Source: Selenomonas sp. (GTDB lineage: Bacteria > Bacillota > Negativicutes > Selenomonadales > Selenomonadaceae). Taken from it: a DNA stretch of 64,000 bases. The position numbers and the translations under genes were made by a program. The stretch is from NCBI GenBank assembly GCA_022482925.1, contig JAKVOG010000002.1, positions 287,399 to 351,398 on the forward strand. The letters run 5' to 3'. Below are positions 37,801 through 44,111 of this stretch, one piece after another. A model generated the notes under the pieces. The model had not been told where the DNA came from, ran no database searches, and was given only the letters and a program-made list of their open reading frames with translations. Numbering within the stretch: the first letter of the stretch is position 1; the number at the start of each line of letters is the position of its first letter.

Positions 37801-40543
37801 CCAATGTGTAATTGGTGTTGCTCAGCTTCAGGCCCCCATAGGTGACCGTATCAGCTGTCGCCACATCCTTGCTGTTATAGGTACCAGCCGCTGAGGTCAG
37901 TGTCGCGCGGTCCTGTCCGACGAGCCCCGTGAGCTGATAATCGTTGCCGAGCGCCGCAGCGGTCGTCGTGCCGTCGTAGGTCTTGGTGACACTGCCGGTG
38001 ACCGTGGCCGTGATGGTCTTCGGTGCGATCGTATAGAAATCCGTACTGGTAAAGTCATAGCCATCCTGCGAGGAATACAGCATATTCGCCAGTGAATAAC
38101 GGCCCGCATTCGTCTGCGTTGCTTGCGCAGTTTCCCACACCTTACTCATATCTACCGTGGAACTGTAGCTCAGGTCCTCAGCAGACAACTGCTGTGCCTG
38201 ACCGTTGTATACCGGCGTTGCCAGCCCCGTACTGCTCACCGTGATCTTCGTGAGAAATGCCCTTAGCAGCGGCGTCGTATAGCCGTCATAGATGCGCCAG
38301 TTGGTACTGAAGTCTGTCCAGTCCTTATAGGTGTCTGCCTGCTTCATCTGCTCCAGCGTATAGCTGTTGACATTCGTAAAACCGGTATCTTTCATGCCTC
38401 CTGCCGCAGAAGCAGCGCTGCCCGTCCTATAGGCGGCATTTGTAATAGTAGCAGTGGTCACGCCAGCTATACTGCCCACCGAATCAGGAGTGCCAGTACC
38501 AGTCACAGCACCGGTATTGTACACGTTTGTCAGCTTGGCAGAAGCACTACTGACCTTACCCGCTACACCGCCAATCTGCGTGGATGCTGTGCCGGTTCCC
38601 TTCACCGTGCCCTTATTGTATGCATCCGTCATAGCATCATAAGTCTCGCCAACTACACCACCAACAGAATCACCGCTACCAGTCACATCACCGGTATTGT
38701 ACACGGTCTGCAAAGTTCCCTTGGTCTCGCCAGCTACACCGCCAACAGAAGTGGCTCCGCTCACAGCACCGGTATTGTACACGTTTGTCAGCTTGGCAGA
38801 AGCACTACTGACCTTACCCGCTACACCGCCAATCTGCGTGGATGCTGTGCCGGTTCCCTTCACCGTGCCCTTATTGTATGCATCCGTCATAGCATCATAA
38901 GTCTCGCCAACTACACCACCAACAGAATCACCGCTACCAGTCACATCACCGGTATTGTACACGGTCTGCAAAGTTCCCTTGGTCTCGCCAGCTACACCGC
39001 CAACAGAAGTGACTCCGCTCACATCACCGGTATTGTACACATTTGTCAGCTTAGCTTTAAGATCGGCAAAGCCAACTACACCGCCAATCTGTTGGGATGC
39101 TGTGCCGGTTCCCTTCACCGTGCCCTTATTGTATGCATTCGTCATAGCATCATAAGTCTTGCCAACTACACCGCCAACAAAATCGCCGGTACCAGTCACA
39201 TCACCGGTATTGTACACGTTTGTCATAGCACTACTGGTTGTGCCAACTACACCGCCCACAAAATTGCCGCTACCGTTCACGGTGCCTTTATTGTACACAT
39301 TTGTCATAGCACCCGCACTGCCAGCTACACCGCCGACATAATTGCCATTGCCAGTCACATCACCGGTATTGTACACATTTGTCATAGCACCCGCACCACC
39401 AGCTACACCACCAACGCTGCGATTGCCGGTAACAGTCCCCTTGACAAGTCCCAGGTTGCTGATGGCACCAAGCGAACTGCCAAACAGACCCACATAGTCC
39501 TGCCGCGGCCGGTTAATCATCAGGCCGTTGATTGTATGGCCGAAACCGTCAAACGCACCTTGAAATCGATTGGTACGATTTCCTACCGGGCTGAAGCCCA
39601 GATAGCTTTGGCTGATCGCATCGTAGTTCCAGGTCGCCGTCTTGCTCGCGTCGATATCGCCCGCGAGGATATAGTTCCCGCTCAGATTCGCATCCATATT
39701 CTGCAGATCATAGATGCTATTCACGCGCATGTAGTCATAGCCGTTCTTCGCCGTCGTGCCGTCAAGCGCCGTGACGGTCCATTTCAGCGTGGTCGCCGAT
39801 TTCGTCTGATTGTCGGCTGTCGTGGCATAGTCCTGCACCGTTTTTGATTCGGTCTTATCGCCAATCGAAAAATCGCGATTCGTCGTCTTGTCCGTGTCAT
39901 AGCCGATACGCGCCTCACGGCTCGCCTTGATGGTGACATCCGCGCCCTGCAGGACAGCTGTGCCATCCGTGAGGTCCGCTGTATTGATGATGCGTACATC
40001 CTTGCCTTCGAGCACTACGCTTGACGCCTGCAGTTTGCCCATGTTCACGATGTCGCCGGTAGCCTCTGTGGCCGTACTGTTCGTTATCGGATTCTTCCCT
40101 GCTGCAAAGTCCGCGAGATTTGCATCGTTCAACGTGCGCGTCGACGCGATGAGATGCCCCACATTGACCTGCGCGCCCGCACCGAACAGGATGCCGTTCG
40201 GGTTGATGAGGTAGACGTTGTTGCCGCCTTTCATCGTGCCGTAGATCTCCGACATATTCGTGCCGTTGACGAGGTTCAGGTAGTTATTGGTCTTATTGCC
40301 ACCATCGAACTGCACGGTCTCGCCTTTGGCGATGGAGAAGCTGTCCCAGTTCAGGATGTTGTTCTGCGTTTTCCCCTGGATGTCCATGGTATTGCCGGTT
40401 GTCGCGATTGTTGCGGCAGCCTGGTTGGCTGTGGCATTCGTTCCGGTTGCCTGTGGCATGGCATAGGCTGCCGGTACGATGCTGAATACCCCTGCGGTCA
40501 GCGCTGCGCCGATGCACAGTGCCAGTTTGTTTTCCTTGATCAT
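34802..40543 (-). CDS. TpsA filamentous haemagglutinin-like adhesin
   Basis: Secreted by the TpsB next to it. 1913 residues from ATG 40543, which has AAAGGAAG ~8 bases upstream; an in-frame ATG at 40597 has none. Order: signal peptide (CIGAALTAGVFSIVPAAYAM), TPS secretion domain with the NPNG motif (VYLINPNGILFGAGAQVNVGHLIAST), GLUG-type repeats (VGGVAG, ~residues 360-720), then about ten YDG-type repeats of ~80-90 residues (LDKVYDGNASSALGTNY..KLDNGNYQL) and a short C-terminus with no toxin-like domain. Expected to be a beta-helix rod with Ig-like stalk repeats, for adhesion. Confidence 0.92.
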   Translation of the reverse strand: MIKENKLALCIGAALTAGVFSIVPAAYAMPQATGTNATANQAAATIATTGNTMDIQGKTQNNILNWDSFSIAKGETVQFDGGNKTNNYLNLVNGTNMSEIYGTMKGGNNVYLINPNGILFGAGAQVNVGHLIASTRTLNDANLADFAAGKNPITNSTATEATGDIVNMGKLQASSVVLEGKDVRIINTADLTDGTAVLQGADVTIKASREARIGYDTDKTTNRDFSIGDKTESKTVQDYATTADNQTKSATTLKWTVTALDGTTAKNGYDYMRVNSIYDLQNMDANLSGNYILAGDIDASKTATWNYDAISQSYLGFSPVGNRTNRFQGAFDGFGHTINGLMINRPRQDYVGLFGSSLGAISNLGLVKGTVTGNRSVGGVAGGAGAMTNVYNTGDVTGNGNYVGGVAGSAGAMTNVYNKGTVNGSGNFVGGVVGTTSSAMTNVYNTGDVTGTGDFVGGVVGKTYDAMTNAYNKGTVKGTGTASQQIGGVVGFADLKAKLTNVYNTGDVSGVTSVGGVAGETKGTLQTVYNTGDVTGSGDSVGGVVGETYDAMTDAYNKGTVKGTGTASTQIGGVAGKVSSASAKLTNVYNTGAVSGATSVGGVAGETKGTLQTVYNTGDVTGSGDSVGGVVGETYDAMTDAYNKGTVKGTGTASTQIGGVAGKVSSASAKLTNVYNTGAVTGTGTPDSVGSIAGVTTATITNAAYRTGSAASAAGGMKDTGFTNVNSYTLEQMKQADTYKDWTDFSTNWRIYDGYTTPLLRAFLTKITVSSTGLATPVYNGQAQQLSAEDLSYSSTVDMSKVWETAQATQTNAGRYSLANMLYSSQDGYDFTSTDFYTIAPKTITATVTGSVTKTYDGTTTAAALGNDYQLTGLVGQDRATLTSAAGTYNSKDVATADTVTYGGLKLSNTNYTLGVTSITGAGTITAKTITASLHWVKELNKVYDGSTSSDIGTNYDLNDVLSNDTVHLTATGNYDSKNAGLQNVTYTNLKLDNGNYQLASTATSLTGMGTITPKTITATLTKTTGLDKVYDGNASSALGTNYAFGTNDIVSGDTIHLTATGNYDSQNAGDRNVTYNNLKLDNGNYQLADTITSFTGTGKITPKTITATLTNTTGLDKVYDGNASSVLGTNYAFGTTDIVSGDAVHLTATGSYDSLNAGAQNVTFSGLKLDNDNYQLGVTSLTGTGKITPKTITATLTKTTGLDKIYDGNASSALGTNYAFGATDIVSGDTVHLTASGSYDSKNAGAQNVTFSGLKLDNGNYQLGVTSLTGTGTITPKTITATLTKTTGLDKVYDGNASSALGTNYAFGTNDIVSGDTVNLSATGSYDSKNVTDAKNVTYTNLKLDNGNYQLADTVTSFTGTGAITPKTITAAVTGSVTKTYDGTTDADKLGSNYQLTGFIGQDSATLTSAAGTYNSNAVNGANTVTYGGLSLDNKNYTLGEVTSLTGAGTITPKTITATLTKTTGLDKVYDGNASSALGSNYAFGTNDIVSGDTIHLTATGSYDSQNVMDAKNVTYTNLKLDNGNYQLADTVTSFTGTGKITPKTLAAQVTGSVTKVYDGTKDAAALGSNYQLTGFVGTDKATLTSAAGTYNSQNVNGANTVTYGDLSLDNKNYTLGEVTSLTGAGTITPKTITASLSDTVTKIYDGTTQADAFGSHYVLDDVLTGDTVNLSEASQKQTGIYNSKNVKEASTVQYSGLQLAGSDAGNYTLASTSISGTGKITPKTIQTIKLVGTIDKTDDTTNAADLGNHYQLGTDVLSGDVVLLSGEGHYEDAIVGDNKKVSFQNFQLTGTDGANYALPANLVLSGYGSILKKGVPGENDFRADRPQDIALNGWYHGVERSAMSGLPFRIEPMSAGYPQLPGMPQEAAAWYRSPLYLELTNGGISLPGGLSIGSSSGTTTKDLWDGWTLTE
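35390..37990 (-). repeat. tandem YDG-domain repeat array inside tpsA
   Basis: Roughly ten coding repeats of ~240-260 bases, each with KVYDGN/KTYDGT, GDT(I/V)HLTATG.YDS and GKITPKTITA. Adjacent copies are very similar, so copy number may vary between strains by recombination. Confidence 0.85.
38503..39011 (-). repeat. 258-bp tandem duplication in the GLUG region of tpsA
   Basis: 38503-38753 and 38761-39011 are identical for 251 bases at an offset of 258 (86 codons). Each unit encodes SVGGVAGETKGTLQTVYNTG and related GLUG motifs. The frame is kept. The identity indicates a recent duplication. Confidence 0.92.
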
Positions 40544-40608
40544 TTGCTTGCTTCCTTTCGATTCCTGTTTCTTTATTGAATGATTGTTTTGATCCATTCA
40601 ATGCAAAA

Positions 40609-40659
40609 GAGCTGGCGCTGCAATCGTACGGTTTTTCGCACGATCAGCAGCGTCAGCTC
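40609..40659 (-). other. leader hairpin, copy B
   Basis: Same ~50-nt near-perfect hairpin as at 32778-32828; predicted to start within about 10 nt of the tpsA transcription start, in a leader of ~120 nt. Confidence 0.7.
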
Positions 40660-40672
40660 ACTTTCGCTTTTC

Positions 40673-40700
40673 ATTATGGACTTTTCACCGGAAAAAGCAA
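40673..40700 (-). promoter_or_regulatory. predicted promoter of tpsA-tpsB
   Basis: Minus-strand TTGCTT (40695-40700) and CATAAT (40673-40678) with a 16-base spacer. The weak boxes fit a promoter that needs an activator. Confidence 0.55.
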
Positions 40701-40708
40701 CCCTTTCT

Positions 40709-40760
40709 GCAAAAGTGGTCGGTTTTTTTGCAAAAGTGGTCGTTTTTTTCGCTAAATTGG
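40709..40760 (-). promoter_or_regulatory. three 21-bp-phased direct repeats, probable LytTR site (copy B)
   Basis: Repeats at 40709-40718, 40730-40739 and 40751-40760 (plus strand GCAAAAGTGG, GCAAAAGTGG, GCTAAATTGG). The lowest ends 8 bases above the -35. The gene for a LytTR regulator starts 120 bases away. Confidence 0.55.
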
Positions 40761-40765
40761 GGCTT

Positions 40766-40786
40766 GACAAACGTTTTTTGTTTGTC
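40766..40786. promoter_or_regulatory. inverted repeat at the edge of copy B, upstream of the regulator gene
   Basis: GACAAAC-GTTTTTT-GTTTGTC, arms of 7 bases perfectly paired. Its left arm is the last 7 bases of the 169-bp repeat. It may be an operator in the control region shared by tpsA and the regulator. Confidence 0.4.
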
Positions 40787-40879
40787 CTCATTTTCCTTTC
40801 CCTGTAATCTGTATAGTTTTTCAGGCATTTTTATGATAAAATATAGCTATACTATCGATCAAAAGGAAGTGAATGGGCT

Positions 40880-41623
40880 ATGGATATCGCCATCGTTGAT
40901 GATGAGGCTGAGGTACGCCGGGAACTGGAACAGGTGCTGCGGCAATATTTTGCTGTGCACTATCCGTTGCTGGTGCCGGCGCTGTCATTCCTGAAATTTT
41001 CCAATGCGGAAGATTTCATGCTGCTGCAGCCCGATCATGAATTCGAGCTGATTTTCCTGGATATCTATATGGATGAGCTGACTGGGATAGATGCCGCCCG
41101 CAAGCTGCGCCGGCAGGGTATCGATACGCCGATCATATTTCTCACGACAAGTGTCGAGCATCAGCTCGATGGATACAGTGTCTTTGCCGCTGGCTATCTG
41201 ATGAAGCCGCTGTCGGCGGATCTGGCGGCACTCGCGCATGTCCTCGACCACTGTCTGCCAGCAATCGCGGCCAGGAATCAGCAGCTCACGGTACAGGTTG
41301 GCGTCCGCCCGGTCAGGATTCCCTTCAGCCAGATCTTCTATATCGACTGCAATAATACGCGGACGGCGGTCATCCATCTGGCAAAGGAACAGCTCGTCAC
41401 GAGCAATACCTATCAGGAATGCCTGGAACAGATGCAGGATGATGCGCGGTTCATGGAGTGCTATCATCATATTCTGGTCAATATGGATTGCATTGATATG
41501 GCTGATAAGGATGTGTTCCAGCTGAAGAACGGGGAGTTGGTTCCCATCAGCCGCCGCAAGCATCATGAAGTCAGGCAGCAGTATATCCACTATCTGACCT
41601 CCAGTCTGTGCCCTGCCAACTGA
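40880..41623 (+). CDS. response regulator with LytTR DNA-binding domain
   Basis: A 247-residue LytR/AlgR-type regulator. The receiver domain has acidic residues in IAIVDDEAE, the phospho-acceptor aspartate in LIFLDIYMDELTGID, Thr in IIFLTTS and Lys in GYLMKPL. The C-terminal LytTR domain (QQLTVQVGVRPVRIPFSQIFYIDCNNTRTAVIH; FMECYHHILVNMDCI; LVPISRRKHHEV) binds paired direct repeats. AAGGAAGT is 9 bases before the ATG. No kinase adjoins it. It is divergent from tpsA and shares its upstream DNA, so it is the prime candidate to bind the 21-bp-phased repeats. Confidence 0.92.
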   Translation: MDIAIVDDEAEVRRELEQVLRQYFAVHYPLLVPALSFLKFSNAEDFMLLQPDHEFELIFLDIYMDELTGIDAARKLRRQGIDTPIIFLTTSVEHQLDGYSVFAAGYLMKPLSADLAALAHVLDHCLPAIAARNQQLTVQVGVRPVRIPFSQIFYIDCNNTRTAVIHLAKEQLVTSNTYQECLEQMQDDARFMECYHHILVNMDCIDMADKDVFQLKNGELVPISRRKHHEVRQQYIHYLTSSLCPAN

Positions 41624-41644
41624 TTGGCCGCAGCAGGTATATTT

Positions 41645-41676
41645 TGCCCGATCGCTATGGCAGATCGGGCATTTTG
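41645..41676 (+). terminator. intrinsic terminator after the response regulator gene
   Basis: TGCCCGATC / GATCGGGCA stem with 9-base loop, then ATTTTG, 21 bases after the stop. Confidence 0.75.
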
Positions 41677-41685
41677 TGGTATAAT
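41676..41685 (+). promoter_or_regulatory. promoter (-10) of the folT transcript
   Basis: TGTGGTATAAT contains an extended -10 (TGG before TATAAT at 41680-41685); no good -35 is seen. It lies ~25 bases above the riboswitch, as expected for its transcription start. Confidence 0.6.
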
Positions 41686-41710
41686 AGAGCCGTACAGGTG
41701 AAAACCTGTA

Positions 41711-41808
41711 AACAGAGTAAGTCGTTGTGCGTTAAGTGCCGGATGAACGGGGAGTTGTCATCCGGACGAAAAGCGAAAGCTTGCGGTACAGCCACTGCAT
41801 CCCGCTGT
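41711..41808 (+). promoter_or_regulatory. tetrahydrofolate (THF) riboswitch
   Basis: The conserved core of the THF-I riboswitch is present in order: GCGTTAAGTG, GAACGGGGAGTTG, the P3-type pair CCGGAT/ATCCGG, ACGAAAAGCGAAAGC, TTGCGGT and GCATCCCGC. It is followed by an expression platform and folT, the folate transporter gene that this riboswitch most often controls in Firmicutes. Boundaries are approximate. Confidence 0.85.
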
Positions 41809-41826
41809 TGCATAGGCGAGATACAG

Positions 41827-41880
41827 GACCTCTCAATGATGCAGCAACGTGCTGAAGCATTCATTGAGGAGGTCTTTTTT
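41827..41880 (+). terminator. expression platform: terminator hairpin that also hides the folT ribosome site
   Basis: GACCTCTCAATGA pairs with TCATTGAGGAGGTC, followed by six T residues. The AGGAGG in the 3' arm is the folT ribosome-binding site, so one hairpin could stop transcription and block translation. Ligand-bound THF riboswitch would favour it. Confidence 0.75.
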
Positions 41881-41881
41881 G

Positions 41882-42394
41882 ATGCAAAGAATCACGACGA
41901 AAACCATTGTCTATACGGGGGTATTCACTGCCCTGACCGTGCTCCTGTCCTATGTATTCTCGATCCGGACCACGTTCGTCCATATCACGTTCGGGTTCCT
42001 GCCGGTGGCTCTGTTCGGTGCGATGTTCGGGCCCTGGAAGGCCGGCATCGTTGCCGCTCTGGCTGATATCATCGGGACGGCAGCGATGGGCATGAGCATC
42101 TTTTTCCCCGGCTTTACCCTGTCTGCATTCCTGACGGGCTGGATCTATGGGCACTTCTTCTATCAGCGGGAAATCTCATGGAAGACGGCCTGGCTCCCCT
42201 TCCTGCTGGTCACGGTCCTGATCCATCTGGGACTCAATACCCTATGGCTGATGCTGTTCTATCAGAAGGCCGCCGGGGCGATATTCATGAGCCGGCTGCT
42301 CAAGAACGTCCTCTGCTATCCGCTGGAGATCAGCCTGTTCCTGATGGTCTACCGTTCACTGGCCATACTGATTCCCCATCGAAGCAAATTCTAA
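41882..42394 (+). CDS. folT: folate ECF transporter substrate-binding (S) component
   Basis: A 170-residue membrane protein with six helices. The N-terminal TKTIVYTGVFTALTVLLSY and FVHITFGFLPVALFGAMFGPW are typical of the FolT/DUF6580-like S components, including the Ala-rich helix that docks on the ECF-T subunit. The energising module (EcfA, A', T) is not in the window, as is usual for group II ECF systems. The start follows AGGAGG by 9 bases. The THF riboswitch upstream supports folate as substrate. Confidence 0.88.
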   Translation: MQRITTKTIVYTGVFTALTVLLSYVFSIRTTFVHITFGFLPVALFGAMFGPWKAGIVAALADIIGTAAMGMSIFFPGFTLSAFLTGWIYGHFFYQREISWKTAWLPFLLVTVLIHLGLNTLWLMLFYQKAAGAIFMSRLLKNVLCYPLEISLFLMVYRSLAILIPHRSKF

Positions 42395-42400
42395 GCTGCA

Positions 42401-42450
42401 AGCCCTGTCAACGAATTACTGGTCCTGGTGTTCGGTTGACAGGGCTATTC
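42401..42450 (+). terminator. hairpin after folT
   Basis: AGCCCTGTCAAC and GTTGACAGGGCT form a perfect 12-bp stem with a 22-base loop, 6 bases after the stop. The T-run is poor (ATTCCTTT), so termination may be weak. Confidence 0.6.
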
Positions 42451-42545
42451 CTTTGTAAGGATTGAACAAAAGGCCTGCATGGCAAAGCCAGGAATGGAAG
42501 TTGTGCCTTATTTCTGCTATAATTTGATTTATCGTTGTTTTTTGT

Positions 42546-44080
42546 GGCTCAATGCAAAATGTTGTGGGATTTTGGATTCCGCACATACGACGCACGGCTT
42601 AAATCCATGATTTTCAGGAACAGATATTCATCATCCGCAATGCCATAGGCGTGGCGGCGCATGGTTTTTATCTTCTGGTTCAACCCCTCCATTCTGCCGT
42701 TCGCAATGTGGAACTTCCCATGGGCGACAATCCCATCGAAATGTGTCTGTATCAACCGATAAAACCATAGGAACCTCCTGTTCTTCGTCTCGCTACACAA
42801 ATCAAGGACAGTGTTGAGGCATGCAATCATGTCTGACTCATTCCTGCATGTATATGCTTCGCGCAGCGCCTCTTTTACAAGATCCGCCGTCAGGAACAGA
42901 CGATTCTTCGCGATGAGTTCCTCGTACCGGGATAGATACCGTCCTGTTCGTCTCTTTTCCGGCGTAGCAAACAACCTGCTCTCCTTGCGCAACACCTTCC
43001 CTGCTGCGGACTCAGCGTCCTTTCTCGCCAGCGTTTCGCGGTTGGCCGTAAGGATGTAGCGGCTTCTCTTGAGCATCCGTGCCTCCTCTTCCTTTCCCTC
43101 TTCCATGAGTCGTTTGATCTCATCCTTGCGAACTTCGCTGACCACCTTGTCATTGAAGTTCTTCACAAGATGGAAATAGTCGAAGACAGGACGGATGTGC
43201 GGGCACTTTTCCAGGAACGCCTCTTCAAAATCCGAGTTCATGTCCAGCGCGACGGCATCAACATGGCGCATCCAATCCATACCGACATGCTCGATGAAGT
43301 CGTAAACGACCTTCTTCTTTTTCCCTTGTGCAATCCAGAGAACATGTCCGGTTGCCATATCTATGATATGGGTCGCATATTGATGTCCGTCATGCAACTT
43401 GAACTCATCTATCCCAAGGAAGCGGGCGTAATGCTTTGGCTTCACGAGCTTTCCGTCTTTGACGTAGAGGGATTCCAGCCTGCGTTTGTCGATTGCCTTT
43501 ACTGTATGCTGGTGCAGACCACAAAGCTCGGCCACTTGCTTGTTGGTATATGTGCCGAGGGCAAGCAGGTCACAGACGTAAGCCTCCAGCTCTTTCGTGA
43601 TGCGGTGATGATCTGAGCAATAAGGGATGTGCTGCATATGAGATGCTCCGCAGGATGGGCAAAAGAAACGTTTCCTCGTAACAGAGATTTGCGTCAGTGC
43701 CTTGCCGAACCGAAGATGGGAAAGGACGATCTCCCTGTTGCTGTGCACATGCATGGCAGCGCCGCATGAGGCGCAGACAGCGTCCTCTGGAAGAATGTCC
43801 TGGCTCCCTCTCATGAGATAGATGATAGCACCGCTAATGCTGTTGTAGCGCTTGGTATCTGTATTGTGGAATCCAGGGAGGGCAGAAGGGATTAAGAGGT
43901 AGGACGGTGCAGAGAAATCAAATTCAAGTTGCTCATATGCGTGGGATGCAGTATAATTCATGGCGAGAGAGTTCCTTTCTTATCATGGATGTTGCCTATT
44001 TCTTATGATAAAAAGGAATTCTCTTTTTGCAACTAGAAATTTACTACGTCAGGGCATCCCACAACATTTTGCATTGACCC
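42546..44080 (-). mobile_element. ISL3-family insertion sequence, 1535 bp
   Basis: Bounded by terminal inverted repeats GGCTCAATGCAAAATGTTG and, read inward from the right, GGGTCAATGCAAAATGTTG, continuing GTGGGAT in both. The flanks are TTTTTTGT and TTTTTTAT, an 8-bp target duplication with one difference, as expected for ISL3. It lies between folT and the symporter gene and carries a single transposase gene. Confidence 0.9.
42549..43961 (-). CDS. ISL3-family transposase
   Basis: 470 residues. N-terminal zinc-ribbon (CASCGAAMHVHS..RFFCPSCGASHM), a helix-turn-helix (NKQVAELCGLHQHTVKAID) and a DDE nuclease: Asp in FLGIDEFKLHDG, Asp in VALDMNSDFEEAF, Glu in ANGRMEGLNQKIK. The stop codon lies within the left terminal repeat, as in many ISL3 elements. 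Full length with no break, so the element could be active. Confidence 0.93.
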   Translation of the reverse strand: MNYTASHAYEQLEFDFSAPSYLLIPSALPGFHNTDTKRYNSISGAIIYLMRGSQDILPEDAVCASCGAAMHVHSNREIVLSHLRFGKALTQISVTRKRFFCPSCGASHMQHIPYCSDHHRITKELEAYVCDLLALGTYTNKQVAELCGLHQHTVKAIDKRRLESLYVKDGKLVKPKHYARFLGIDEFKLHDGHQYATHIIDMATGHVLWIAQGKKKKVVYDFIEHVGMDWMRHVDAVALDMNSDFEEAFLEKCPHIRPVFDYFHLVKNFNDKVVSEVRKDEIKRLMEEGKEEEARMLKRSRYILTANRETLARKDAESAAGKVLRKESRLFATPEKRRTGRYLSRYEELIAKNRLFLTADLVKEALREAYTCRNESDMIACLNTVLDLCSETKNRRFLWFYRLIQTHFDGIVAHGKFHIANGRMEGLNQKIKTMRRHAYGIADDEYLFLKIMDLSRASYVRNPKSHNILH

Positions 44081-44111
44081 TTTTTTATGTCAATGGAGGC
44101 GTATTTTCATA

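Larger units (their letters stand above)
40604..40772 (-). repeat. 169-bp surface-gene promoter/leader repeat, copy B
   Basis: Identical to 32773-32941. It lies between tpsA (minus) and the LytTR regulator gene (plus), 61 bases above the tpsA start. Confidence 0.95.

Noticed and set aside
35390..39470. Dense regularly spaced repeats that could suggest a CRISPR array.
   Set aside because: Units are 200-260 bases, coding, in frame and translate to known GLUG and YDG adhesin repeats; there are no unique spacers and no cas genes.
34802..40543. Contact-dependent inhibition (CdiA) system.
   Set aside because: TpsA ends in YDG repeats and a short tail without a VENN motif or toxin-like C-terminus, and no small immunity gene follows; tpsB comes next. 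An adhesin is the better reading.
40764..40790. TTGACA at the edge of repeat B as the -35 of the response regulator promoter.
   Set aside because: At 16-18 bases below it there is only CTCATT-like sequence, no -10. GATAAAAT near 40850 is a better but still weak -10 for that gene.
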